Shown here piece after piece: positions 1 to 6,773 of a stretch of DNA of 21,840 bases. Origin of the DNA: an uncultured Oscillospiraceae bacterium (GTDB taxonomy: Bacteria > Bacillota > Clostridia > Oscillospirales > Oscillospiraceae); contig CAAFMK010000182.1 in assembly GCA_900763995.1 (NCBI GenBank), forward strand, positions 1 through 21,840, in the 5' to 3' direction. Under the pieces are notes generated by a model that was not told the origin of the DNA, did not search any database, and saw nothing but the letters and a program-made list of their open reading frames with translations. The number at the start of each line of letters is the position of its first letter. Position 1 is the first letter of the stretch. Both the position numbers and the translations under genes were made by a program.

Positions 1-156
1 ACTGCCCAATGTGGCGATTACGGGCGGAAAAGCGAGAGGATAGGCTGGGGGTATCCAGCCCTTGTGCCACTGTTATCGGTGTGATAACAGGGTGGCAGGA
101 TAGAAGTTATGGAACTGGTCATGGGAACAATTCCATAGGATATGGATCATATGGGA
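1..156. other. Unassigned left edge with two hairpins
   Basis: No convincing gene is visible. Two inverted repeats stand out: GGCTGG (43-48) with CCAGCC (55-60), and TGCCACTGTTATC (65-77) with GATAACAGGGTGGCA (83-97), whose right arm has two extra G. The second resembles a structured leader or attenuator arm, but I could not match it to a riboswitch class. A 70-codon open frame across it (9-221) has no ribosome site and unnatural composition. Confidence 0.3.
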
Positions 157-202
157 AAAAGCACCTCCGCTTCCTCTATTACAAAGAAGCGGAGGTGCTT
201 TT
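157..202. terminator. Bidirectional intrinsic terminator
   Basis: A perfect 17-bp stem pairs AAAAGCACCTCCGCTTC (157-173) with GAAGCGGAGGTGCTTTT (186-202) around a 12-nt loop. The A run on one side and T run on the other let it work in both directions. It lies 45 nt past the stop of the minus-strand stalk/PepSY gene and would end that transcript, and also any plus-strand gene entering from the left. Confidence 0.85.
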
Positions 203-247
203 AAAGGTGTGGGTTAAATAAGCAGGTCAGTATAGATTCTGGCTCAC

Positions 248-1378
248 TCAGTCGTAGATGGATTCCACATCCCACTCTACGATGGCACCAGTGGAGGCAT
301 CAATGGTAAATTCGTACTCCATCTGGTTGTAGATGATCTTGCCCTCATACTCCCAGCGGCCATCATCAAAGTCTTTTTTGAATTTAAAAATATCGGACAA
401 TGTGGCACCGGGAACCTGGGCAAGGGCGGTATTCTTTGCAGTGGCTTCGCTGACTGTTGTGCCAGCAGCACCACCGCCAGTGGAGGGAACATAGCCCTCA
501 ATATCATAATCGTAGCTGATGATTTTACCAGTGGAGGCGTCAATTTCGTAGTCGTATTCCAGATAGCTGTTGCCAGAGACAGCAACAAACTCGACCTCAT
601 ACTCCCAGCGCCAATCATCAAACTCCTTTTGAACCTTGACAAAGGTGACCTGATCGGCAGTTTTGCCCGCATGGTTCAAAGCGATCTGCTTTGCCTTCTC
701 CAGGGTAATTGCGCCACCCTGATTTGCAGGAGGTGTGGTGGGAGTGGTAGGGACAGATGGTTTTGCGGTGGGAGTTACTGGGGTAGAAGGACTGCCAGTA
801 TCAAAGTCGGTCACAGCACCATTTCCGCTGGATGGGGTGCTGAGGATCACGGTCTGAGTATTCCCGTCCCAAGCAACAGACTTGCCCATGATCTCACCAA
901 TGGTGCGGATAGGCAGGTAAATAGAGCCCTCATAGATGGTGGGATCGACCTGCTTTCCGTCTCCGCCGTAGAAGGTGCGGACAGTGCCATCGATCACAAC
1001 GGTGATTTCAGGGCGTAGATAAAAGGTGACAGGAGTCTGCTGGGAGGCGTTGTCAGGTGTGCCAGTCACAGGGCCTGTGGTGCGTGTTCCGCTGAGGGTC
1101 ACTGTGTCGGTTGTGCCGTCCCAGTTTACATTTTTGTTCATCAACTCGCCGATGGCACGCAGGGGGAGATAGGTGGTACCATTGTAGAGGATGGGGTGCA
1201 TCTCCTGGCCCTGAGAGTTGTAAAAGTTACGGACAGTACCGTCGATCTGGATGTTGACATTGGGGCTGAGCTGAGCAGTTACCACAGTGAGTGCGGAGCT
1301 GGAGATTCCGGACATACCGCACAGGGAAGCGGTCAACACAGCTGCACAGAGCAGCCGGGCAATTCTGTTTCTTTTCAT
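248..1378 (-). CDS. Secreted protein with two stalk (copper amine oxidase N) and two PepSY domains
   Basis: 376-aa exported protein of unknown substrate. Residues 1-30 form a signal peptide (MKRNR basic start, hydrophobic core, no lipobox cysteine). Two stalk-type repeats follow, about 38-96 and 121-180, each with IDGTVR, an NFY/TFY segment, YLPLRAIGE or YLPIRTIGE, and a closing W-DG-T-TVTLS-like strand. A Thr/Pro-rich linker (about 181-222) leads to two PepSY domains (about 223-292 and 307-374) with FDD-RWEYE and IDASTG cores. Stalk domains are known in Firmicutes surface proteins; PepSY domains are known from peptidase propeptides and sensors. A role in envelope sensing or protease control is inference. 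The ATG has AGAAGGA about 9 nt upstream. It is the last gene after the two-component genes and the paralogous lipoprotein (27-nt gap) and is followed by a terminator at 157-202. Confidence 0.85.
   Translation of the reverse strand: MKRNRIARLLCAAVLTASLCGMSGISSSALTVVTAQLSPNVNIQIDGTVRNFYNSQGQEMHPILYNGTTYLPLRAIGELMNKNVNWDGTTDTVTLSGTRTTGPVTGTPDNASQQTPVTFYLRPEITVVIDGTVRTFYGGDGKQVDPTIYEGSIYLPIRTIGEIMGKSVAWDGNTQTVILSTPSSGNGAVTDFDTGSPSTPVTPTAKPSVPTTPTTPPANQGGAITLEKAKQIALNHAGKTADQVTFVKVQKEFDDWRWEYEVEFVAVSGNSYLEYDYEIDASTGKIISYDYDIEGYVPSTGGGAAGTTVSEATAKNTALAQVPGATLSDIFKFKKDFDDGRWEYEGKIIYNQMEYEFTIDASTGAIVEWDVESIYD
531..710 (-). repeat. Duplicated PepSY-coding block, copy 1
   Basis: This 180-nt block encodes the first PepSY domain of the stalk protein. 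It matches 1679-1858 in the neighbouring lipoprotein gene with no gaps and, counted by eye, six mismatches (about 97%). Long stretches, including one of about 50 nt and one of about 60 nt, are identical. Sequence on either side diverges sharply, so this looks like recent duplication or gene conversion rather than uniform paralogy. Confidence 0.85.
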
Positions 1379-1404
1379 ATCAAAATTCCTTCTTTCAAAT
1401 TTAA

Positions 1405-2397
1405 TCAGTCATAAATGGATTCTGCTTTCCACTCTAGAACGGTTCCGCTGTAGGCGTCGACCTCAAATTCATACTCCATTGTATCATAGATGATCTTGCC
1501 CTCATAGAGCAGGCGGCCATCATCAAAGTCTTTTTTGAATTTATAAATATCGGACGATGTGGCACCGGGAACCCTGGCCAAAACAATGTTTTGCACCTCG
1601 CCCTCTGTCTTAGTGGCAGAGCCCTGACCCTGGGGGGTGTAGCTCTCTGCATCGTAGTCATAGTTGAGAACTTTTCCGGTGGAGGCATCAATTTCGTAGT
1701 CGTATTCCTGATAGCTGTTGCCAGAGACAGTAACAAACTCGATCTCATACTCCCAGCGCCAATCATCAAACTCCTTTTGAACCTTGACAAAGGAGACCTG
1801 ATCGGCAGTTTTGCCCGCATGGTTCAAAGCGATCTGCTTTGCCTTCTCCAGGGTTATTTCAGCAGATGGAGCAGTTGCAGGTGCGGTAGGTGGTGTTGTG
1901 CTGGGGGTGCCCTTTGCGGCTGATCCGCTAGGGCCGCTTACCACTGATATTATTTCAGTAGATGGAGCAGTTACAGGTGCGGTAGGTGGTGTTGTGCTGG
2001 GGCCGCTTACCACACTGCCGCTGCCCGCACTGATATTGGTACCCCCAGAATTGGCGGTGTCATAGTCGGTGACCTGACCGCCATTGTCTGGGGGGGTAGC
2101 CAGACCGGGCTCCTCCGCCTCGATGACCACACCGGTCATGGCATCAACGGAGTAGCCATATTCCATGCCAGCGGCGGTGAACTTCACCTCATAGTAGGCG
2201 ATCCCATTGTGCTCAGACAGCTGTGTAGATGTTATGTTTGCGCCAGCGGCATCCACACCTGCCGCAGCCAGGGCCGCTGTACGGGCATTGTCCATACTGA
2301 CATAGGATGCCTGTGTTGGGTTGGCACCGCCAGAACAACCAACCAGTGCCCCCATGAGCAACAGGCTGCCCAATGCAATCGATAATGTTCGCTTCAT
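1405..2397 (-). CDS. PepSY-domain lipoprotein (three PepSY units)
   Basis: 330-aa lipoprotein. The signal peptide ends in the lipobox LVGC with the lipidated cysteine at residue 21, so it should be anchored on the outer face of the membrane. A first, divergent PepSY unit spans about 33-95 (EVKFTAAGMEYGYSVDAMTGVV). A Ser/Thr/Pro linker with an internal duplication covers about 100-178. Two further PepSY units lie at about 179-250 and 262-328 and are close copies of those in the downstream stalk protein. The ATG has GAGGTG 8 nt upstream (2405-2410). The gene sits between the sensor kinase and the stalk/PepSY gene. PepSY lipoproteins next to two-component systems are a common Clostridia arrangement; a sensory or protease-modulating role is inferred, not shown. 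Confidence 0.85.
   Translation of the reverse strand: MKRTLSIALGSLLLMGALVGCSGGANPTQASYVSMDNARTAALAAAGVDAAGANITSTQLSEHNGIAYYEVKFTAAGMEYGYSVDAMTGVVIEAEEPGLATPPDNGGQVTDYDTANSGGTNISAGSGSVVSGPSTTPPTAPVTAPSTEIISVVSGPSGSAAKGTPSTTPPTAPATAPSAEITLEKAKQIALNHAGKTADQVSFVKVQKEFDDWRWEYEIEFVTVSGNSYQEYDYEIDASTGKVLNYDYDAESYTPQGQGSATKTEGEVQNIVLARVPGATSSDIYKFKKDFDDGRLLYEGKIIYDTMEYEFEVDAYSGTVLEWKAESIYD
1679..1858 (-). repeat. Duplicated PepSY-coding block, copy 2
   Basis: Partner of 531-710: same length, six mismatches by eye. It encodes the second PepSY unit of the lipoprotein, from the start of the domain (ITLEKAKQIALNHAGKTADQ) to the ASTGK turn. Confidence 0.85.
1854..2013 (-). repeat. Imperfect tandem repeat in the lipoprotein linker
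   Basis: A 53-nt unit at 1854-1906 recurs at 1950-2002 with a few changes, and GGGCCGCTTACCAC occurs at 1931-1944 and 2000-2013. It encodes two copies of a linker motif (STTPPTAP followed by TAPS-EI). Such in-frame repeats change length by slippage, so linker length is likely variable between strains (inference). Confidence 0.75.
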
Positions 2398-2429
2398 ATG
2401 CTGTACACCTCATTTCTTTTACTGTCCAT

Positions 2430-2459
2430 ATCTTACCAGCTAAATGTTAGAATTACATT
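2430..2459 (-). promoter_or_regulatory. Possible promoter/operator of the PepSY genes
   Basis: On the minus strand TAAGAT (2430-2435) could be a -10 box, but no good -35 lies 17-18 nt upstream. The -35 area instead holds an inverted repeat, AATGT (2443-2447) with ACATT (2455-2459). A weak promoter with a symmetric box there would suit an activator such as the adjacent OmpR-type regulator. This is inference from position only. Confidence 0.3.
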
Positions 2460-2462
2460 AAA

Positions 2463-2516
2463 GATAAAAAATTTCAGGGCCGCCTCCCTCCTGTGATGTT
2501 TGGAAACAGCAGCCCT
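2463..2516 (-). terminator. Weak terminator after the sensor kinase
   Basis: On the minus strand, AGGGCTGC pairs with GCGGCCCT (plus 2509-2516 with 2476-2483; one G-U) across a 25-nt loop, followed by GAAATTTTTTA. The long loop makes it weak, so some read-through into the PepSY genes is plausible. Confidence 0.45.
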
Positions 2517-2521
2517 AAAAT

Positions 2522-3880
2522 CTAATTGGATTCACCCTCCTGGGGTCTTTCTGCCGGGAAGCGCAGGGTAAAGCAGCTGCCCGCCCCCTCAATGCTGTCA
2601 GCTGTTACCTGACCGCCGTGGAGCAGGGCGATCTGCCGCACCATGGTCAGGCCCAGCCCTGTGCCGCTCTGGGCCCCGCGGGCATTGTCTGCCTGGTAAA
2701 ACCGCTGCCAGACCTTATCCAGCTTGTCGGATGGAATACCAATCCCATCATCTCGCACTGCCAGCACCACCTCATCCCCGTTTCTCCGCAGGGTCACCCA
2801 GATATGGCCGTGCTCCCGGCCATATCGGGTGGCGTTGCTGAGAAGATTTTGTAACAGGCGGCTCATCAGTGTCACATCAAACCACGCCTCCACATCGGGC
2901 TGCAGATCTGTCTCGATCACAATTTCTTTTTCACAGGCGGGCTGTTCAGCACATATGATTTCCACAAGGGCACTCAGATCGGCCTGCTCAAAGGATGTCA
3001 GCTGAGTACCCTGCTCCAGCCGGGTCATCTGTAAAAGCTGCCCGATCATGGTGGACATACGCTTGACCTGCCGCTCCACCACATGAAATGCCTGTGCATA
3101 CTCTTCATTGGTCAGGGTATGGGTTCTGGTCTCCTCACACTGGGCCAGAATGACCGCGATGGGGGTGCGCAGCTCATGTGAGGCATCGGAAGTAAATTGC
3201 TTTTCAATCTCAAAAGAGGTCTCCAGCCGGGCAAACATCCGGTCAAAGGCCGCCCCCATTCTGCTGATCTCGTCCCGCCCAGGGGGAAGGCCAATGCGCA
3301 GGGACAGATCCCTGCCCTCCCCAATGGCCTCCGCAGCGGATATGATCTGGTCAATGGGACGGAATGTGGAGCGGGAGAGCAGATATGCCCCGGCACCACT
3401 GATGACCACCATGAGAGAGAGCAAAATCAGCGCAACCAAAAAGAGGGAGTCCCCAATATCGTCTGTGTTCATCAGCGGGGTCACCCCTCGCACCCACACA
3501 CTGTCGTCCCACCCAAGGGGCAGACGGAAATCCAGCACATAGAAATCTGCTGTTGTCCGTATCACACCATTTTCAAAGTCTACCCCATCTGGAAAAGACA
3601 GGGGGATCTGTCCTGCCAGCATGGCACCACTTTCATTGTATACAATGGTGGAAACTCCGTTTTCTACAAAGGTAAACCCCTTTGCAAACACCAGGTTCCC
3701 ATTTTCCTTGGATATATCAGATAATTTACTCCGCAGGGTGCTCTCCAGCTGACTGCTGGTATGCTCCATCACCACAAAACGGCTTACCAACATCAAAATC
3801 CCCATAGAGAGCGCCACTAACAACAGCATAAGCAGAGCCATCCAGATGGTCAGCTTCTGTTTGATCGACGACCGTTTCAT
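2522..3880 (-). CDS. Membrane sensor histidine kinase
   Basis: 452-aa HAMP-type histidine kinase, pairing with the regulator that overlaps its start. A first membrane helix (about 10-36) and a second (about 146-170) enclose an extracytoplasmic sensor region of about 110 residues with no recognised fold. HAMP follows at about 171-224. The H box SHELRTP places the phospho-accepting histidine at residue 235. The catalytic part shows the N box (NLLSNATRYG, Asn349), the G1 box DDGIGI (377-382), the F box (WQRFYQ) and the G2 box GTGLGL (406-411), so it should be active. The first 4 nt overlap the end of the regulator gene (ATGA), which implies translational coupling. The input signal is unknown; the two PepSY surface proteins downstream are the obvious candidates for partners or targets. 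Confidence 0.93.
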   Translation of the reverse strand: MKRSSIKQKLTIWMALLMLLLVALSMGILMLVSRFVVMEHTSSQLESTLRSKLSDISKENGNLVFAKGFTFVENGVSTIVYNESGAMLAGQIPLSFPDGVDFENGVIRTTADFYVLDFRLPLGWDDSVWVRGVTPLMNTDDIGDSLFLVALILLSLMVVISGAGAYLLSRSTFRPIDQIISAAEAIGEGRDLSLRIGLPPGRDEISRMGAAFDRMFARLETSFEIEKQFTSDASHELRTPIAVILAQCEETRTHTLTNEEYAQAFHVVERQVKRMSTMIGQLLQMTRLEQGTQLTSFEQADLSALVEIICAEQPACEKEIVIETDLQPDVEAWFDVTLMSRLLQNLLSNATRYGREHGHIWVTLRRNGDEVVLAVRDDGIGIPSDKLDKVWQRFYQADNARGAQSGTGLGLTMVRQIALLHGGQVTADSIEGAGSCFTLRFPAERPQEGESN

Positions 3881-4551
3881 GGCTCCTCCCGCATAACCCA
3901 GCCTGCACCCCGTACAGTATGGAGCAGCTTGTTCTCAAATCCACCATCTATTTTTTTGCGCAGATAGGTGATGTACACATCCACCACATTGGAGCCGCCC
4001 TCATAGTCATAGTTCCACACATGGTTCTCCAGCCGGGTACGGGACACCACTGTGCCCTGATGCTGCATAAGGTACTCTAAAATGGCGTACTCCTTGGCAG
4101 ATAGCTTGATGGGTACGCCGCCCCTGGTGACGGTATGTCCGCTGGTGTCCACAACAAGATCCGCCAGGGTGAGGATACTGGTCTTTTGGGTGCCATACTT
4201 CCGGGTGACAGCCCGAATGCGGGCCAGCAGCTCGTCAAAGTCGAAGGGCTTTACCAGATAGTCGTCCGCCCCCAGGTCAAGGCCAGCAATGCGGTCTTGT
4301 ACACTGTCCCGTGCAGTGAGGAAAATCACAGGCACAGCGTTCCCCTCCGCACGCACAGCCTTCACAAGCCCGTGGCCATCCAGCTTTGGCATCATCACAT
4401 CCAACAGCAGACAGTCATATTCAGCCCCCGCAAGGTAATCAAGGGCCTCCATTCCGTCAAAACAGGCATCTACACTGTACCCTTCCCGCTCCAGTGTGCG
4501 GCAGACCAGGGCATTCATGTCCCTCTCATCCTCAGCTACTAAAATACGCAA
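3877..4551 (-). CDS. OmpR/PhoB-family response regulator
   Basis: 224-aa two-component regulator. The receiver domain (about 1-115) has the acidic pocket E7-D8, the phospho-acceptor Asp51 (LLLDVMMP), Thr79 and Lys101. The winged-helix DNA-binding domain covers about 126-222 (KLSAKEYAILEYLMQHQG, then VVDVYITYLRKKID). The start codon is TTG at 4549-4551: GGAGGGAGG lies 8 nt upstream on the minus strand, and no better ATG precedes the conserved MRILVAEDE. It is the first gene of the regulator-kinase pair, behind the promoter at 4600-4628. The target genes probably include the PepSY genes, by position only. Confidence 0.93.
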   Translation of the reverse strand: MRILVAEDERDMNALVCRTLEREGYSVDACFDGMEALDYLAGAEYDCLLLDVMMPKLDGHGLVKAVRAEGNAVPVIFLTARDSVQDRIAGLDLGADDYLVKPFDFDELLARIRAVTRKYGTQKTSILTLADLVVDTSGHTVTRGGVPIKLSAKEYAILEYLMQHQGTVVSRTRLENHVWNYDYEGGSNVVDVYITYLRKKIDGGFENKLLHTVRGAGWVMREEP

Positions 4552-4599
4552 GGCGGTATCCTCCCTCCAAATTGTTGCTTATGTTGACTCTTTTTTATA

Positions 4600-4628
4600 A
4601 AATAATTGGAACACAGCCAGTTTGTCAA
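4600..4628 (-). promoter_or_regulatory. Sigma-A promoter of the two-component operon
   Basis: On the minus strand a consensus TTGACA (4623-4628) is followed after 17 nt by TTATTT (4600-4605), or TATTTT one base further on. It lies about 50 nt upstream of the regulator's TTG start. Confidence 0.65.
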
Positions 4629-4658
4629 GAGCTGTGCCAGAAAGTGGATACGATGCTG

Positions 4659-4784
4659 TTATGTTTTTGGGTTAGAATCGTTTCCATGATGGATCAGCTC
4701 CCCATTTCTCAGGTCATCATCAACGATGTGCGAGTTTCCCGCTTCCAAAAGCTGTAGCGCCTGCAGGAAAAGTTCATGTGCTCG
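4659..4784 (-). pseudogene. Unrecognised C-terminal gene scrap
   Basis: A 41-codon open stretch without a start codon reads as natural protein (HELFLQALQLLEAGNSHIVD, then DDLRNGELIHHG) and ends in TAA at 4659-4661. It sits between the frameshifted lipoprotein and the two-component promoter. It could be the tail of a lost gene. I do not recognise the family, and chance coding-like sequence cannot be excluded. Confidence 0.3.
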
Positions 4785-4796
4785 TTAGAAATGCCT

Positions 4797-5308
4797 TTAT
4801 ATTCCGGGCTGTTCACTGTCTGGATCCTTGGTTAGCTCCAGTCCATGGGCCCCAATGTCCAGTGTGCCATCTTTTAAGGAGGTGAAGGGAGAAAATGATA
4901 CGGTTTCCCCCTGGTAGGTCAACTGGATGGTGGCATCAGCAAAGATGTCGCTGACATTGCACTGGAGGATGAAGGGCTGACATGGGGATCTTCGTAGATC
5001 AAAGTGGGCTGGGAGGTCTCCAAATCATGGAGATAAAGGGAGAGCTCCATGTCAGAATATCTGGGGATGACCAGATAGTAGTCCCCATCAGAGAAATAGT
5101 GGATGGGCAGCCGGTCACTGTCCAGATAGTGCTCCACATAGTAATCTAAACTGTCGATCTGCTGATAGCCCAGATGGGCCACTGCATAGGACTGTTCCAC
5201 TGCAAATGGGATGGCATCCTGTTTACTGGTCTGGTGGTTGGGAGCACAGCCGGTCAATAGGCCCAGGCAGGCCAGTATGGACAGAAGATAAAATGGTGTT
5301 TTGTTCAT
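4797..5308 (-). pseudogene. Frameshifted small lipoprotein
   Basis: The ATG at 5306-5308 (GAGGG 6 nt upstream) opens a lipoprotein with lipobox LLTGC, cysteine 21, then an extracytoplasmic domain rich in Tyr and Asp. The frame leaves sense after LIYEDP (residue 108) at a run of four G (4984-4987) and stops at 4919. Shifting by one base restores a natural continuation (PCQPFILQCNVSDIFADATI and onward to DPDSEQPGI) ending in TAA at 4797-4799. One extra base in the run gives a protein of about 170 aa. The cause may be a real null mutation, phase variation or a sequencing error in a homopolymer. Function unknown; I recognise no domain. It follows the phosphoesterase gene by 98 nt on the same strand. 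Confidence 0.75.
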
Positions 5309-5406
5309 GGCATACCCTCACGATCTGGGGCGTTTTACTGCCCTGTGTTGGTGATAGGAAAATCAAATGTCACACAGCAGCTGGGGGAGAGGAAAGACAG
5401 GATACA

Positions 5407-5865
5407 TCACTTCACCTCATGGGGGATGGTGAGTTTTTCCACCTGAATGTTTCCAGGTTCAATGTCCAGCATGGCCATCGTGATCTCCTGGTGGAAGCGG
5501 CGGGGGCCACAGCTGCCCGGATTGAGCCACAGCACACCGTTTTTTGTCTCTTGCGTGAATTTGTGGGAGTGGCCGTAGAGCACCACATCCACACCGGTGA
5601 GATCCGCTGGAATATCTTTTTTATTGTGTACCATGTAGAAGGTCATACCGCCCAGAGTAACAGTCAGGTCGTGGGGGATGTCCTCTGCCCACTCTTTATC
5701 GTTGTTCCCCCGGACGATATATAGGGGCGCATACTGCGTTAGTTCCTCTACAATGCTCTGTTTGTTAATATCCCCGCCGTGGAGGATCGCATCAGCTGTC
5801 TTTAAATACGCTATCACCTGGGGGCGCAGAAGCCCGTGGGTATCAGAGAGAACGGCAAGTTTCAT
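5407..5865 (-). CDS. YfcE-like metallophosphoesterase
   Basis: 152-aa cytoplasmic phosphodiesterase of the calcineurin-like YfcE/MJ0936 family. All metal-binding motifs are present: D8 and H10 in SDTHG, D32 in HGGD, GNND at 53-56, H80, and GHSH at 98-101. Such enzymes use two divalent metals to split phosphodiesters; the natural substrate is usually unknown. The start is the ATG at 5863-5865, with AGGAGA 6 nt upstream; an in-frame TTG 18 nt earlier has no ribosome site. It begins 18 nt after the stop of def, so the two are almost certainly co-transcribed. Confidence 0.9.
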   Translation of the reverse strand: MKLAVLSDTHGLLRPQVIAYLKTADAILHGGDINKQSIVEELTQYAPLYIVRGNNDKEWAEDIPHDLTVTLGGMTFYMVHNKKDIPADLTGVDVVLYGHSHKFTQETKNGVLWLNPGSCGPRRFHQEITMAMLDIEPGNIQVEKLTIPHEVK

Positions 5866-5883
5866 GGTAAATCTCCTATTCAA

Positions 5884-6294
5884 TCAAATGATGATCCCGT
5901 CACAGTGGTCGATTTCATGCTGGATGATCTGGGCAGTCCAGCCCGTAAAGGTTTTGAACCGCTCCTGAAACTGCTGGTTCTGATAGCGGACTTTGATGGA
6001 CTTCCACCGCTGGGTTGGACGGATACCAGCGAGAGAGAGGCAGCCCTCCTGGGTCTGATAGGGCTGAGATTTCTTGATGATCTCCGGGTTGAACATGACC
6101 ATATAAGTCCCCTCACAATCAAAGGCAATGATGCGCTTGTTGACGCCGATCATGTTGGCCGCCATACCCACACAGCCCTCTTTGTGGTATTCCAAAGTCT
6201 CCAGCAGATCAGCCGCCACAGATAGATCCTCCAGGGTGGCAGGCTCGGCCTTTTGGGCCAAAAAGGTTTCATCCTTGCAGATTTCTTGAATCAT
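5884..6294 (-). CDS. def: Peptide deformylase family protein (variant motif I)
   Basis: 136 aa, short compared with about 150-190 aa for standard deformylases. Deformylase removes the N-formyl group from new proteins. Motif II EGCLS (83-87, metal ligand C85) and motif III HEIDH (126-130, ligands H126 and H130, catalytic E127) are intact. Motif I reads GCVGMAANMIG (40-50): the usual catalytic glutamine of G-G-AA-Q is methionine 48. I recall this variant from other Clostridia, so it seems a subfamily rather than a private mutation; activity on formyl-Met is uncertain. The start is the ATG at 6292-6294 with AAGGAG 8 nt upstream; the frame is open 52 codons further but that stretch covers gene remnants. 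The phosphoesterase gene follows by 18 nt. Confidence 0.88.
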   Translation of the reverse strand: MIQEICKDETFLAQKAEPATLEDLSVAADLLETLEYHKEGCVGMAANMIGVNKRIIAFDCEGTYMVMFNPEIIKKSQPYQTQEGCLSLAGIRPTQRWKSIKVRYQNQQFQERFKTFTGWTAQIIQHEIDHCDGIII

Positions 6295-6367
6295 ATCTTG
6301 TTCTCCTTGTGTGATGGAATGACCGAAGTTATGGCCTTTACAGCCAGCCGGGAGTCCAGTCTGTTCC

Positions 6368-6478
6368 TTATTTTTGCATAATATTTTGATAAAACCTTCT
6401 GGCTGCAAGCAAATCGGTCTGGTCGGGGTGGCCTTTGGCGATACCGCCAATCAACTTGAACGGGCCAGTTGTGATAAA
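6368..6478 (-). pseudogene. C-terminal remnant, flavodoxin/FMN-reductase-like
   Basis: An open 36-codon stretch ending in TAA (6368-6370) reads TGPFKLIGGIAKGHPDQTDL, then LAARRFYQNIMQK. It resembles the last helix region of flavodoxin-like NAD(P)H oxidoreductases, though I recall that only by pattern. There is no start, and the frame is closed at 6479-6481, where the SDR remnant abuts in another frame. It appears to be a deletion product. Confidence 0.4.
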
Positions 6479-6662
6479 TCATTTGGCGGGTCATGCCGCC
6501 ATCAATACAGATATTCTCTCCAGCGATAAAGCCCGCCTTGTCTGAACAGAGGTAGAGCACCATATTGGCGATGTCCAGCGGATTTCCAACTCGTCCGGCG
6601 GGATGCTGGGTGGCATCGGGGCCGTTATACACAGTGAAGTCTGTGTCGATCCAGCCAGGAGA
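6479..6662 (-). pseudogene. C-terminal remnant of an SDR oxidoreductase
   Basis: The reading frame SPGWIDTDF, then PAGRVGNPLDIANMVLYLCS and GFIAGENICIDGGMTRQMIY is the characteristic C-terminal third of a short-chain dehydrogenase/reductase (the PG-W/I-T loop and the final V/IDGG motif). A TGA at 6663-6665 precedes it, and the Rossmann fold and YxxxK active site are missing, so it cannot be functional. Downstream the frame runs into unrelated codons over the flavodoxin-like scrap. Confidence 0.8.
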
Positions 6663-6674
6663 TCAGAAAAGGCG

Positions 6675-6712
6675 TGAATCCGCAGGAATCCTGGGTGGAT
6701 TTCAAGGATTCA
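6675..6712. repeat. Nested inverted repeat at the SDR breakpoint
   Basis: Outer arms TGAATCC (6675-6681) and GGATTCA (6706-6712) enclose inner arms AATCC (6687-6691) and GGATT (6697-6701). It lies 13 nt beyond the point where the SDR homology stops and could be a deletion scar or the end of a lost element. Confidence 0.55.
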
Positions 6713-6773
6713 CAACGAATTTATGGCGTGAAATTTACATAAAGCGCCAAAGATGACATTGTGCGATGTTGCC

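Noticed and set aside
40..130. Cobalamin riboswitch, suggested by GCCACTG near 66-72
   Set aside because: The other conserved boxes (such as the GGGAAGG and CCAGGAGACC elements) are absent and no matching downstream gene is seen.
6295..6450. Longer peptide deformylase start at 6450
   Set aside because: The added residues translate gene remnants; the ATG at 6294 has an AAGGAG box and fits the family.
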